From Paraphoma chrysanthemicola (Eukaryota > Ascomycota > Dothideomycetes > Pleosporales > Phaeosphaeriaceae), in the NCBI GenBank assembly GCA_020744225.1, contig JAGMWG010000003.1, forward strand, positions 806,001 to 870,000: 64,000 nt of DNA. The letters are read 5' to 3'. The notes under the pieces are model-generated. The model was not told where the DNA came from and made no database searches. It saw only the letters and a program-made list of their open reading frames with translations. Shown in pieces: positions 12,301 to 22,560 of the stretch. Within the stretch, counting starts at the first letter, position 1, and each line of letters opens with the position of its first letter. A program made the translations under genes and the position numbers.

Positions 12301-13250
12301 CTCAGGCGGATTCTGCTCCAAAGCGGACAGTGGTCGAGCAGCCACAATCGCAAGAACACAAGTTGTCTGAAACGCGTCGTCGGCGGGTGATAGAACCACA
12401 AGACTTCCGGTAATAAGGCGCTTGCTCTGCTCCCATCTGATGTGCTTTTTCACCCTACTCAACGAGAAAGCGACACGCGTCGCGAGGCCACGGGGGCTGA
12501 ATACCAGGCTCGTGATGTAAACAGGTTCGTAGATTCCGATGCTACTGTTGTCGTATTCGGCTTCGTCTTTGAAAGGATCTTTGCGCACTTCTTCCACCGC
12601 CTCACGCAAAGGTCGGATGGCATCTTCCCTCAGAAGTTCATACGTTGTACCAAGATACTCTTCGGTGCTGTCATAAGCTCCATCGGCTTTGTGTGGGCGC
12701 AGCATCTCGCCAACATTAACAAGCGCCTCGGGTTCGGTGCTGACGAAGCCAGGCTTTGTAGGGCGCAGTATTTCCGCAGGACTGGGAACCTCCGGCTTGT
12801 CGATCCAAGCACCAGCCGTAACTGGTTTGTCAGTGAGCTCCAAGTACTCGCGAATATCGTTGTTCACACGAGAAGGGCCGGCGGAGGGAATGTCGTCATG
12901 AGGTACCAAACGATGGCCGGTCGCGAGCCCTCTGCCAAAGCGCTCAGCAAGGTGGGCGTTGACCTCGCCATCTACATTCATGTGAGCCAATCGCATGATG
13001 AAGTCGCTACGGGCGAGAGTAGAATAGAGAGTTCGATTCGACCGGCACAAGTCGAAGTGAAGACAAAATAGTGGGACACCAAGTCTTAGCAAACCGAAGT
13101 GTGAAACACAGACTCACCGAATTGCTCTAGTTCAGATGCGAGGCTGGCGAAGACGTTGTTAGACTGCGCGCCTTGTTGCTTGTGTGTCGCTGAGCTGAGA
13201 GTTCCCTGGTGATTGGCTTTGTTTGTGCGATTGCGCGAGCCTCTCGCCAT
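9366..13250 (-). CDS. SF1 RNA helicase with NF-X1-type zinc region (Hrr1/ZNFX1-like)
   Basis: Three exons (13250-13118, about 12971-11842, 11789-9366) give about 1228 residues. The first intron is the least certain. Helicase motifs are Walker A GPPGTGKT (about residue 389), motif II VEEAAE with Glu replacing the usual Asp, motif III LIGDHQQLRPH, and late motifs TVDGYQGEENDIVI and VALSRAKRGF. After the helicase core comes a Cys/His-rich region (CENHH, CDRACEGVLPCQHKCPYRCH, CNRRLNCGHICTAVCSDPC) of NF-X1 type. This architecture matches Upf1-like helicases such as S. pombe Hrr1, which acts with RNA-dependent RNA polymerase in RNAi heterochromatin. A role in small-RNA silencing is inferred from that family. 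The tail is Lys-rich. It is head-to-head with SPT8. Confidence 0.88.
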
Positions 13251-14257
13251 GATTGCTCGACGTACCAATCACTGGCGCCGAAAAGGCAGCCGAGCGAGGG
13301 TTAGATCTCACTGAAGAGACGCAGACGGAATGAGAGAAATGCCAGTAAACATGTTCTGGGTTCGTGGCGTATCGAAGTGTTGTGTGGTCTAGAGGTGTTG
13401 GTTGGGTAAACAAAGTGCTCGAGGCAGGCGCGACCTGCATCACATGACGCTAGCAGGAAGCTCACAGACGGTGAAGACGAGTTTGAAGACATCATCGTGC
13501 TCAAAGAAAACAATATTATGCGCTCAAAAACAAATTTGTACACTTCACGAAGCAAACTGATCAAGCAAGCCGTTCGCGCAAATACGTCGCTTTCACCCTC
13601 ACCTCATCAGCAGCACGCCCACACTCGACTACGCATGATGCGGAAGGATATACTTTCGTCTGTACCGGGTTAGGCCGCAATTTGCTGGTAAATCAGAACA
13701 TCTTGTGGCTGGAGGTTGAGGCATGGATGTGAACCGGATTGCAGAAAGAGGCGAGTACCGCTCCAAGGTTGATTCGAAAATAAGGAGGAATATTGCTTGG
13801 ACTGGAAGAGAAGAAATTGAAAGTGCATCCTTTGCGCTCTGTAAGCGGGAATCAATACCGAATAGTTGGTCTGCTTGTCCGGCTGTTTGGTGTTTTCGAG
13901 ATTGCTTGCATGACAGCCTTGCTCCCGAGGCCAAGCGCTACTAAGCACATCAGACTCGATGTGACAGACACTAACTTTCAGACCCTCGCACAGCTTCGGA
14001 GCCGGATTTGAACTGATTGAAGAGTGTCGAAGCGTTGTGAGTGTCTTGTAGGAAGAGTGAGTTGAGGTCGCACCTGATCTTCGCATGGACCCCTGGGCGG
14101 CCCGCGAGGGGTTCGCGACCAATGACGCGCTAACGAGCCTCACGACCAGCCCGAACATGGAGCGCGAGGGCACATGCGCGGAACTTGAGAGGGCACGCAA
14201 CCCAACAGCCGTCGCCCTATAACTTTGCGCTTATGCCCCAAAGCTTACTGAGGCAAC
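13251..14257. promoter_or_regulatory. shared divergent promoter region of helicase and SPT8
   Basis: About 1 kb between the two start codons. Open frames of 60-176 codons in it show no domain and overlap in conflicting frames. It must hold both promoters. No TATA-like or known activator site stands out enough to name. Confidence 0.45.
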
Positions 14258-16342
14258 ATGAACGAGGAGGATGAGTTTGACAATGGCAATAGTATATACT
14301 CCGTGCGCAATGCTCGGGGCACGAAGATGAGGCTAACTGCGCCGGACAGGCTCCGCCGAGGAGGAAGACGAGGCGGAGGAGGGCGATGCCATGGACGTAG
14401 ATGAGGAAGAAGAAGGCGACGACGGCGACGAGGGAGACAATGACGACGATGACGGGGACGGAGACAACGACGACGATGACCAAGATCAGGACCAGGACGA
14501 GCCATACAGCCCCTCGCAGCGGCCACGGGGCAGCCTCCCAAATGGCGGCACTCCAGGTCCCTCCGATGCGAACCCCGCTGTCACCCTCACCTCTCCCAGC
14601 CCTCGAGCGGCCGCCGCCTCGGGCATCCTGGGCAACCTGCCATTCCGGCCGAGCGTGCGCCAGGAAGCCTTGAATGCGCCCGTATACGACATCATGCCGA
14701 CCATAGCTGCCCCGCATAGCACCTCGATCAATGCCATCACTGCCACACCGGACATGCGCTGGGTTTTCAGCGGCGGCGCGGATGGATACATCAGAAAGTT
14801 CAACTGGGTGGACACAGCCAATGGGAAGCTCGCCCTCACCGTGGCCCAGAGACACCCCTTCGTTGACTCGGTCACAAAGGCAGGAGTCTTGCTGTCATAC
14901 TGGGAGAACGAAGACAGCTCCGGACCTTCGGACGTCCTGTCTCCGGTATACTCGCTCGCCGTGCACCACCAGTCATTGTGGCTGCTCTCTGGCCTTGAGT
15001 CAGGTGGCATCAACCTACAGTCCGTGCGGCACGAGGAAGGAAAGCGGATACACATGCTGAAGGGGCACACTTCAGCTGTCTCGGTCCTGACACTGGCGCA
15101 AGACGAGCAATCAGTCTTGAGTGGGAGCTGGGACAAGACCATCAACGACTGGGATCTGAACACGGGCCAAGTGAAACGAAAGTTCGAGACGAGTGGCGGC
15201 CAGATATCTGCCATTGAGCAACGACCGCTATCATCGCTACCCATCCCGCAAGACACGGAAACATTGCCCAATGCAAATGGGACATTCTCGTCAAACAACG
15301 CTGCACGACCTAAGGCCAATGGTAGCTTGACCAACGGCACTGATTCTACTCGAGCGGGCGCGGTCAAGGACGAAAGCAACGAAGACGCTCCCGGCTCGCC
15401 AGATGACTCTCTCTTCGGGGATAAGGACTCACTCTTCGGTGACGGGCAGGAGAACAATCCATCTTCAGCATTGCCTGCATTCGGCGATGACGATGACGAG
15501 TTCTCAAGAGCGATTGCAAATGGCATACAACAAGCAGATGAAGACGGCCAGGGTGATCTTGACATGATGGACTTGGGTGGACCTGTGCAAGCACCACAAG
15601 AGCAAGCGGAGGAGTCACTCAAGGAGCCGCCAGCGCCAGCCCAGGCAGAGGCCACGGTGAACGGGACTACCGACTCTCAATCGACAGCCACTGTGAACGG
15701 GCTGCCGCATGCAGAAGACACGGAGAAGAAGCCGTCAGTTGGGCAAGCAGAGCAACCCATCTCTTCCGAGACGACCTTCATGGACGCCGCAATGGACGGC
15801 ACACTCCGCATCTGGGATCGGCGGCAACCGAATCCAGTTGCCCGTATAGCACCACCCAGACATACCCCTCCATGGTGCATGAATGCCTGCTGGTCCCCGG
15901 ATGGCAACTTCATCTACGTCGGCCGACGAAACGGAACCGTTGATGAGTACAGTCTCCACAAAGGCTTGCGCGAACCTCGGCGGATATTCAAGTTCCCAAG
16001 CGTCAGTGGGCCAGTCAGTGCTGTCCGAGCCATGCCGAACGGGAAACATCTCATTTGGTAAGTCACAACACACAGCGTACTCAAATACACTGCTGACTTC
16101 TAAACAGCGCATCGTATGATATTCTCCGTCTCTACGACCTCTCACAGCAAGAGAAGCAAGATGCGGGAGTTAAGGGCGCCGCAACACCGTTCTTGATCGT
16201 CCCCGGCCACAGGACTGGCGTCATCTCGCAGCTGTATCTCGATCCGACGTGCAGCTTCATGATTTCGACAGGCGGGAATCGTGGGTGGGAAGGCGCGACG
16301 ACGGAGGTGCTGCTTGGATACGAGATTGGAGTCGGAAAATAA
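14258..16342 (+). CDS. SPT8: SAGA complex subunit Spt8 (WD40)
   Basis: Three exons (14258-14291, 14350-16057, 16108-16342) give 658 residues. The N-terminus is an extreme Asp/Glu tract (about residues 13-70), followed by an SPS-rich linker. WD40 blades follow: INAITATPDMRWVFSGGADG, then HTSAVSVLTLAQDEQSVLSG with WDKTINDWDL. About residues 290-487 form a disordered acidic insertion. The propeller then resumes with MDAAMDGTLRIWDRR, CWSPDGNFIYVGRRNGTVDEY and the final HRTGVISQLYLD and FMISTGG. This matches fungal Spt8, which recruits TATA-binding protein to SAGA. Yeast Spt8 is about 600 residues. The acidic head and mid-propeller insertion are typical of the fungal form. Nuclear location inferred. 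Confidence 0.92.
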
Positions 16343-16985
16343 TGTGTTACGATACCCTGGGTCGCGGCGTTGAGGTTTTCGTAGGAGTTTGGCAGCACCT
16401 AGAGATTGAGAGCATTTTATCAAGTCACAATACGTCATGCCGCTTCAAGCATGTCACTAGGCTTCGCAGTAGTTCGTGCTTCTTTGGCTAAGCACCGCCT
16501 TACACTTCGCTTCATCATACTAAACCTTAGACTTGCACAGCCTAGCGGGTCCTTTGCTATTGGGGGAAAAGATTCAGGTAGGTAGTCGAAGGCAAATATG
16601 CTCATGTGAAAACAGAAATCCAGAATTGACAAGCTGCTAGAAGTGAGGTTCAATTCGCACGATTTCCTCTGGCACTTAGCGATTTCAAAATTGACAACGC
16701 TGTGGCTCCAGCTTCAAAACTCTGCCCATGGCTGGGCAGCCTTACTTCGGGGGTCGTCCAAGAGCAGCGTCGCCTTGTTTCGATGTGGCGCATCTGGAAC
16801 GACCCGCGACTGCTCCTGCTCCACAATCAACACGGTCGCTACCTGCACAGCCACGCTTACCCTTTTCTAAAACACAACGATACCCGGTCTAAGACTTCAG
16901 CCTTGTTTAAGTGACTATGCCTTTCGTTCACTCAAGGCACATTCTGCTCCCCAAGCGCGAGAGCATCTTTTGTGTCAAGGTTAAC
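16343..16985. other. intergenic, no gene seen
   Basis: About 640 bp between SPT8 and the four-TM gene, with short unsupported open frames only. An ATG at 16917, in frame with the downstream gene, could extend that protein by 23 residues. Confidence 0.4.
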
Positions 16986-19003
16986 ATGGACATGACTGAT
17001 GAAGACATCCCAGAAAAGAGACATTACGCGCCTTCAAGGTGGCCAAAAGGGCCAACGACTCTCCAGGAAGGCACGAAATCTTCGGCGACAGCTATTAGCA
17101 AGGACTGTCTTCTGTCGATATTCCCACTTTTGTTCATTGGTGAGATCGCCTATGGCGGTACAGATCCAATCTGACACTTTGTTAGCACTAGCGATCGTCG
17201 CGTACCGACTCGACGACAAGGCTGTATCCGCTTATGGTGACAAAGTCCAAGATGCCATGCAGCTAGGACTTACCATTTTCCCAATAGCGTTTGCCGCCAT
17301 TGCTAGCAAGGCGGTTCAGAGCCTTGCTCGCAAGCTGGTAGAAAGAGGAGAGAAGATTGGTGTAAGTCTTCCATGTAGCCGCTGTCCAGGCAGTGAGATT
17401 GGACAAGTGGCGCTAGATCACTGACATGCAGTCAGATACTTGAGCAACTTCTTGGTAGCCAGAGCTTAGCGGGTACGATCTCGTGGCTGATTGAGCTCCA
17501 TTATCTTCACATTGTGGGCATCGCCATGATAGTGGTGTGGGCTCTATCGCCTCTCGGTGGACAGAGTGCCCTTCGACTACTTTCGGTCCAGCGTAACGAG
17601 ACTCTCACCACTCAAAAAGTAGGCTATATCATGCTAAACATCGCAACGAAGTCTTGGTTGAGCAGCAGCGATGCATTGCAGTCGGACTCCGCTATTGCTG
17701 CCTACTACTCTACAGCGCTCTTAGACGCACATCAGAGCAAGCACCAACCTGTTGACATATGGGGTAATCCTAAAATTCCGCTTCTAGACTCTTTCAAGCA
17801 CGAAGGAGATGGATGGTGGTCATACGTCGACGACCGTCAGACGCAATACTCCTCGCTGATTGGAGTGAGACTGCAAGGACTCTGCAGGGACTGCAACATG
17901 ACATTTCCAATCGAAACATCATACACCGAACTGGTCTGTAAGAACAGTGGCCACCAGATTCCTCTCAATGAAACGATGGACCGCATTAGCTTCCAGTATA
18001 GCGGCTGGTTCCCGTCCAATCACTCAGAACCTTTCTTCGGGTATTCAGAGCAAGTTAGCAAGAATATGTCCATAAGCTCATTCCTTGGCAACAATCACGG
18101 CTTTCAGGATGAAATATCCACGATATTGTATGTAGCCAAGGGCTGGTATGACCCTGAAAGCGAGGCTGCCTCGATATACAACTGCACAATGGAAACAACA
18201 AGAGTCGAGTCAGAAGTGGGCTGTATCGAAGCCTCCTGTAAGGTGACTCGCATGCGGCCGTCAACCATCGATATCAGATCACGGAATTGGACACAGTTTC
18301 GCGACCTCACCGAGGAATTCTTTCGTTTTAGCCTCTGGTTCCCATTTGCGGCAGGCTATACGACGTCGATACAGTCTTCAGCTACAGATAATTTTATATT
18401 CGGCGATTTAGCGCCCTACAACGACACGTCACCACGAGACTGGCGTAAGGTTCCCGACTCGGAATTATCGCAACGGTGGCTTTCAACTCTATTCGGCAGA
18501 CAACACACGCACCATATTCAATCACCAATGCGAACACTTTTACTCCACTGAAGTGCGTCGCTTACGATAAATTTAACCTGGAGACGTCGCAGCTTTCAAA
18601 CATCATCGACGGCTGTAGTGACATAAGTTTCACAACCGCTACTGTATCACGCGGCTCGAACATATACAAAGCGTCGAGGATTTGGGTCACTTTGCTGCTC
18701 GTAACATCTATCATCCTTTTTTTGCTGGGTCTTCTCACCATTGTCCTGCACTCTGTTACGACAGTTCCGGATATCCTGGGCTACGTGTCTACCATGACAA
18801 GGGACAATCCGTACGTTGTTGTACCGTCTGCTGCATCCACGCTGGATGGTCCGCTACGAGCACGTGCGTTGAGAGACATGAGGGTTAAACTGATGGACAT
18901 AAGACCACACGATGATGTCGGATATATAGTGCTGAGGTCGGTGGAGGATGACGAAGGAGATTTGTTGAGGATGGAGCAAAGCAAGGAGAGGTTGTATGAA
19001 TAG
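16986..19003 (+). CDS. fungal polytopic membrane protein, unknown function; frame break near 18476
   Basis: Exons 16986-17139, 17186-17361 and 17436 onward join in phase. Three hydrophobic segments near the N-terminus (LLSIFPLLFIALAIVAY, LGLTIFPIAFAAIASKAV, IVGIAMIVVWALSPLGG) are followed by a large ectodomain with Cys residues and N-glycosylation sequons. A last membrane span (WVTLLLVTSIILFLLGLL) leads to a cytosolic tail ending at 19003. The ALSPLGGQ motif recurs in uncharacterised fungal membrane proteins. Near 18476 the reading frame switches between ELSQR and AFNSIRQTTHAPYS. A one-base deletion explains it best. A 50 bp intron 18450-18499 with a weak GTTCCC donor would also restore frame but removes the AFNSIRQ segment. 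The gene may therefore be broken. Function unknown. Confidence 0.6.
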
Positions 19004-19061
19004 CCAATTCCCACAAGTCGAACCATGGTTTCATCAAGTTCTACCTTCCATACTACAATCA

Positions 19062-19711
19062 TCAGGTCCTCTCCTCTCTCCCATCCACCCAACTCGTACA
19101 ATTCACACACCTCTTGGCCTTCTCACTAATATACTTCCTACAAAACTTGCACCGCACCTGCTTCTTCACGATATTATCTCCACTCGCCTTACTATACCCC
19201 ATCCCTATACACCACAGCGCCAGGGCAATACATAAAAACCGAACCACTTTATCCAAAAAGTTTCCATACGCGAATACCACTGCGCCGTCGTCGAGCGCCT
19301 GCGTCACGGTGTTGTACCCGTTGGAAATGGTGTGGTTGTAATGTGGGCCGTGTTTCAGGATGGCGAATTTCTCGTCGAGGTTGCGCGCGAGGAAGGGAAG
19401 GAGGGAGATTATAGGCAGGAGGATGTCGGAGACGAGGGAGTTGGCGATGGAAGTGAATGCTGCAGCGAGGCTGGTAGGGAGTGTCAGTTTTATGTACATA
19501 TATTGCTTGACATTCAGGAAGTGATTCAAAGAGAGCAAAGATGCGTTTTTTTGGGATCCAGCGGTGCTTACATTAATCCTACGGCAACTTCGAGCACGTT
19601 GTCGCGGAGGGCGAAGTTGCTGAAGCTGTCCCACGCGCGTGATGTGCGTTGTCGCACGCCGCGTTCTGCGTCTGCGAGGTATTCCTGTGTGTTCTCGTCG
19701 AGGCGGGGCAT
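19062..19711 (-). CDS. large-conductance mechanosensitive channel, MscL family
   Basis: Two exons (19711-19572, 19470-19062) join to 182 residues. It opens with a short amphipathic head, then DNVLEVAVGLILAAAFTSIANSLVSDILLP split over two lines of evidence: the head-to-first-helix junction is rebuilt precisely by the intron. A long loop follows, then FAYGNFLDKVVRF and a second span LCIALALWCIGMGY. The tail carries CKFC and CVNC, a zinc-ribbon pair also seen in many bacterial MscL proteins. MscL is a homopentameric osmotic safety valve. A eukaryotic copy with introns suggests an old bacterial acquisition. It lies tail-to-tail with the four-TM gene, 58 bp between stops. Membrane location (plasma or organelle) unknown. 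Confidence 0.85.
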
Positions 19712-20147
19712 GTTGAAGGGCCGAGCAACGACTTCGGTATTGGTGTGTGGAAGAGTATGTTACGAGCTGACGCCTGGATCATGATGTTGGACAAGTCGCG
19801 CCTACGTCATGTGGGACGCGCCGCGCTAACGGTACAGTAGCGCGCCAGGCTGGGGTTGTAAGACGGCGATAGCTGCGACATTTCAGTGCTCGAGAACAAG
19901 TAAATATAGGGTTCAACCTTAATTTTTGACCAACCCTCCAAAAAAAATAGTACTAGCCCCTCAGAAAATGTCTTTTCAAGGAAAATTCCTTGGATTAAGA
20001 CTATGCAGACTAAGGATTTCCTCACGAGTATGTCAAAATCTATATACACGAGTAACGCGGCAAAGTCTTGATATGCAGTAGCTAATTTAGTCCTCCAGAA
20101 ACCAGAAAGATAATCAAAACTGAAACAGTCATACCTCGTTGTCTTTG
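19712..20147. other. intergenic, AT-rich
   Basis: About 436 bp upstream of the MscL gene. From about 19890 to 20130 it is clearly AT-richer than its surroundings, with a run of A near 19937-19946. No gene was seen. Confidence 0.4.
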
Positions 20148-21401
20148 TCATTTCTTGACCCTAGGCTTGCGCACCACTGTAAGTTGCCGAGGGCCAACCA
20201 ATCTCCCTGTCATGGTTTGCGACAGTGCTCGCTTTGCAGCACAGTCATACTTCTCAACGACTTGAAAGGAGTTTTGCGCGATATCCTCGATTCTTTTAGC
20301 CAAGTTTATGCACTGTACACCCATCGCTCCCATGATTCGAGAACCGTAGTGATTCCATTGCAAGCTCCAGTCTTGAGTCCAGGTAACGTAGAATATACCG
20401 TTATCGAGGTACTCCGTCTGGACATGATCGAATATAACGAGCTGGAAAAATTCCCAGAAGCCATCCTCGACCGTCTTGTTATAGTCGGCGTCATATGGAG
20501 TTATTACTTCGTCTGCTTCCATTGCAGCAACACCGAGTAGACCGTATATTTTATCGCGAGGATCCCCACATTCAGCGCCACAATGCATCCATACCAAATT
20601 GCGGAGGTTGGTCACAACTTCCAATGAAGACCATTGGAAACGGAGCAGTCTCCGTGGAACAGGGATTGTCGCCTCTGCCTGGTACATGAAAGATAAGTCT
20701 GCGAGTCTCCAAGATTCACCCGTCAGTAGCATGATGGCACGCTCGCTGATAATCGAGCCATCTACTCGGCCTGCCAGGTAGGCTTTCATAAAAGCCCCCA
20801 TGGTCCGACCATCGATTTGGTGCTCACCGCAGAATAGTATCACGGCTTTAGCAAGCTTCCATTCTTGGACGACCCACAGTCTACTCCAGTACGACCGATT
20901 GAAGAAGGATGTAATGATCTTTTTCTTGCCGAGTTGTTTGCGGTTTCTCGACCTTTTCTTATGGATCAAGCGCAAGCTACTGTCGATCAAGGCGTCGTCG
21001 TCTGCTGATTTGCCCAGCCATGCGACGACATGACTTGCCCTACGGTATATGTTTCCCATGAGTTTGATCTGGTGGTTTCTCTCTTCGATGTTCTGCTGAT
21101 CTATGCAGATCTGGTCTATCCAGAAGAGTGCTCCGATGTCTCTCTGACGTGCGACCTCTAGGAAGTCGTACAGGTTCTGTCGAATCTGAAAAGCTCCATC
21201 ATTGACGAGAATTGTCGCAACAGCTGGAGGTGGGCCCCAAGCGTACGATAGGGCTATATGTGCGTTCTCCCGTATGACCGGATAGACATCCAGTGTGCAA
21301 GAAATGAGCCCCTCGCTCAATTCTGCTTTAATCCTAAGCAATCGTATCTGCCGTGTCCCGAGGTTGAGCTTAGTGTGATGGAAGTCATTCGTTGATGCCA
21401 T
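20148..21401 (-). CDS. HET-domain protein (heterokaryon incompatibility)
   Basis: Single exon, 417 residues, from the ATG at 21401; an apparent longer frame begins with TTG. The three HET blocks are present: LSYAWGPPPAV, LFWIDQICIDQQNIEERNHQ, and MGNIYRRASHVVAWLGKSADD. Later DPRDKIYGLLGVA marks the standard C-terminal part of the 6-HET type. Such proteins trigger cell death after fusion of incompatible hyphae or serve in innate-like recognition. The partner locus is not evident here. It reads as intact. Confidence 0.9.
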   Translation of the reverse strand: MASTNDFHHTKLNLGTRQIRLLRIKAELSEGLISCTLDVYPVIRENAHIALSYAWGPPPAVATILVNDGAFQIRQNLYDFLEVARQRDIGALFWIDQICIDQQNIEERNHQIKLMGNIYRRASHVVAWLGKSADDDALIDSSLRLIHKKRSRNRKQLGKKKIITSFFNRSYWSRLWVVQEWKLAKAVILFCGEHQIDGRTMGAFMKAYLAGRVDGSIISERAIMLLTGESWRLADLSFMYQAEATIPVPRRLLRFQWSSLEVVTNLRNLVWMHCGAECGDPRDKIYGLLGVAAMEADEVITPYDADYNKTVEDGFWEFFQLVIFDHVQTEYLDNGIFYVTWTQDWSLQWNHYGSRIMGAMGVQCINLAKRIEDIAQNSFQVVEKYDCAAKRALSQTMTGRLVGPRQLTVVRKPRVKK

Positions 21402-21751
21402 GTTGCTGGGCAAGTTGCAAGGTGTAGGGAGGCATCGAGAAGGCTGAGGTGTGCTTGTTGTTGCCTTAGGGTACGATGAGGCTGAGTTACTCGCTTACCC
21501 AAACATGCTATGAGAAATCTGGGGCTCGGGACATGGTTACGATCACCACGAGCATTGGATGCGTTTCATTGAAGCGTGACGGGCGGCTCGGTATTGGTCA
21601 TAAATACCAAGTGCAACGACTGACAATATTATCCACTACGGCGCATGTATGTTCAGGCTTTCTATCATGGGGTACGATGTTGGTGGAAAGAAGGTCGAGT
21701 TTCGCACATTCGCGCTAGCTTGAGTCGACCAGAACGGATGATGTGAGCAGG
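21402..21751. other. intergenic, no gene seen
   Basis: About 350 bp upstream of the HET gene, next to the GMC relic. No supported feature. Confidence 0.4.
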
Positions 21752-22560
21752 CTATACACACCAGCTGAGCGACTCCAGGCTTGCAACACCCATTAGCGGT
21801 AACTCAGTTTCGGCTTGGCTCTTGATCATATCCGCTGCCTTCTCGGCGAAAATCGTTCATCTGAGGATGTCCGCTCGGCAACGACGGCATAATATTCGCG
21901 TCCACGACGCTTAAATGCTTAACACCGCGTACGCGTAGCTCAGCGTGCACGACAGCCATGTCATCGTACCCCATCCTACACGTGCCTACTGGATGACAGC
22001 ACGTGTCAGCACGCTCCCGAATTGCGCCTTGCCACCCCTCTCTCGCTGTATACTGATTGTGGCTATGCGCGTTTGGCCACGATCCGACCACAACGTCCTT
22101 CGTTCCAGCGCCATCTGTACCGATCTCATTCGCAAAGCGGCATGCTTCGCTAGATACCAGCATATCCAAGGGATTGCAAAGATATTCGTGCTCTACCCTT
22201 GGATTTACCGTCGGATCAGTAGAACGCAACGTCACTTCGCCCCTCGATTTCGCCGCGAAGAATGTCGTAGCCATGGCAAAAGCATAATTTCCGTTTGGAG
22301 GGAAGTCCTTGAACATATGCTTTGGACTGTAGCATTCAGTGTTCCAGAACTCGACGTGTGGCTGGATGGGAAGCGTGCCCAGCGCGTCACAAGAAGCGGA
22401 TTGGCAACGCTCCTTCCAGAGAGCATCGCCTTTCAGATGATCGTCCAAGCGCATAGGGAAACACACCAAAGGAGAATTGCGAGAAGAAGCCAGTGTGAGA
22501 AGTCTTGTAGTCTTGTGCTGTCCTTTCGCACGCGCCTGTGTGCCAGATGAGATGATCGTT
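21752..22560 (-). pseudogene. GMC oxidoreductase relic (C-terminal half, two frameshifts)
   Basis: Reading leftwards from about 22560, THTGFFSQFSFGVFP-like sequence is followed in another frame by RLDDHLKGDALW (frame change near 22455). Then come GEVTLRSTDPTVNPRVEHEY, DTCCHPVGTCRMG and VVDANIMPSLPSGHPQM, the C-terminal signature of GMC oxidoreductases (choline or glucose dehydrogenase-like flavoenzymes) with its catalytic His region. Near 21857 one extra base shifts the frame again. The shifted frame reads TIFAEKAADMIKSQAE and continues to a stop at 21752. No FAD-binding N-terminus could be found upstream. It is an N-terminally lost, twice-frameshifted copy. Confidence 0.8.

Noticed and set aside
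13670..14200. 176-codon open frame on the minus strand upstream of the helicase
   Set aside because: No domain, low-complexity composition, and it lies in the divergent promoter region with several equally long conflicting frames.
14486..15655. 389-codon open frame antisense to SPT8
   Set aside because: Mirror of a biased coding sequence; Ser/Pro-rich with no domain, while the sense strand is a clear WD40 protein.
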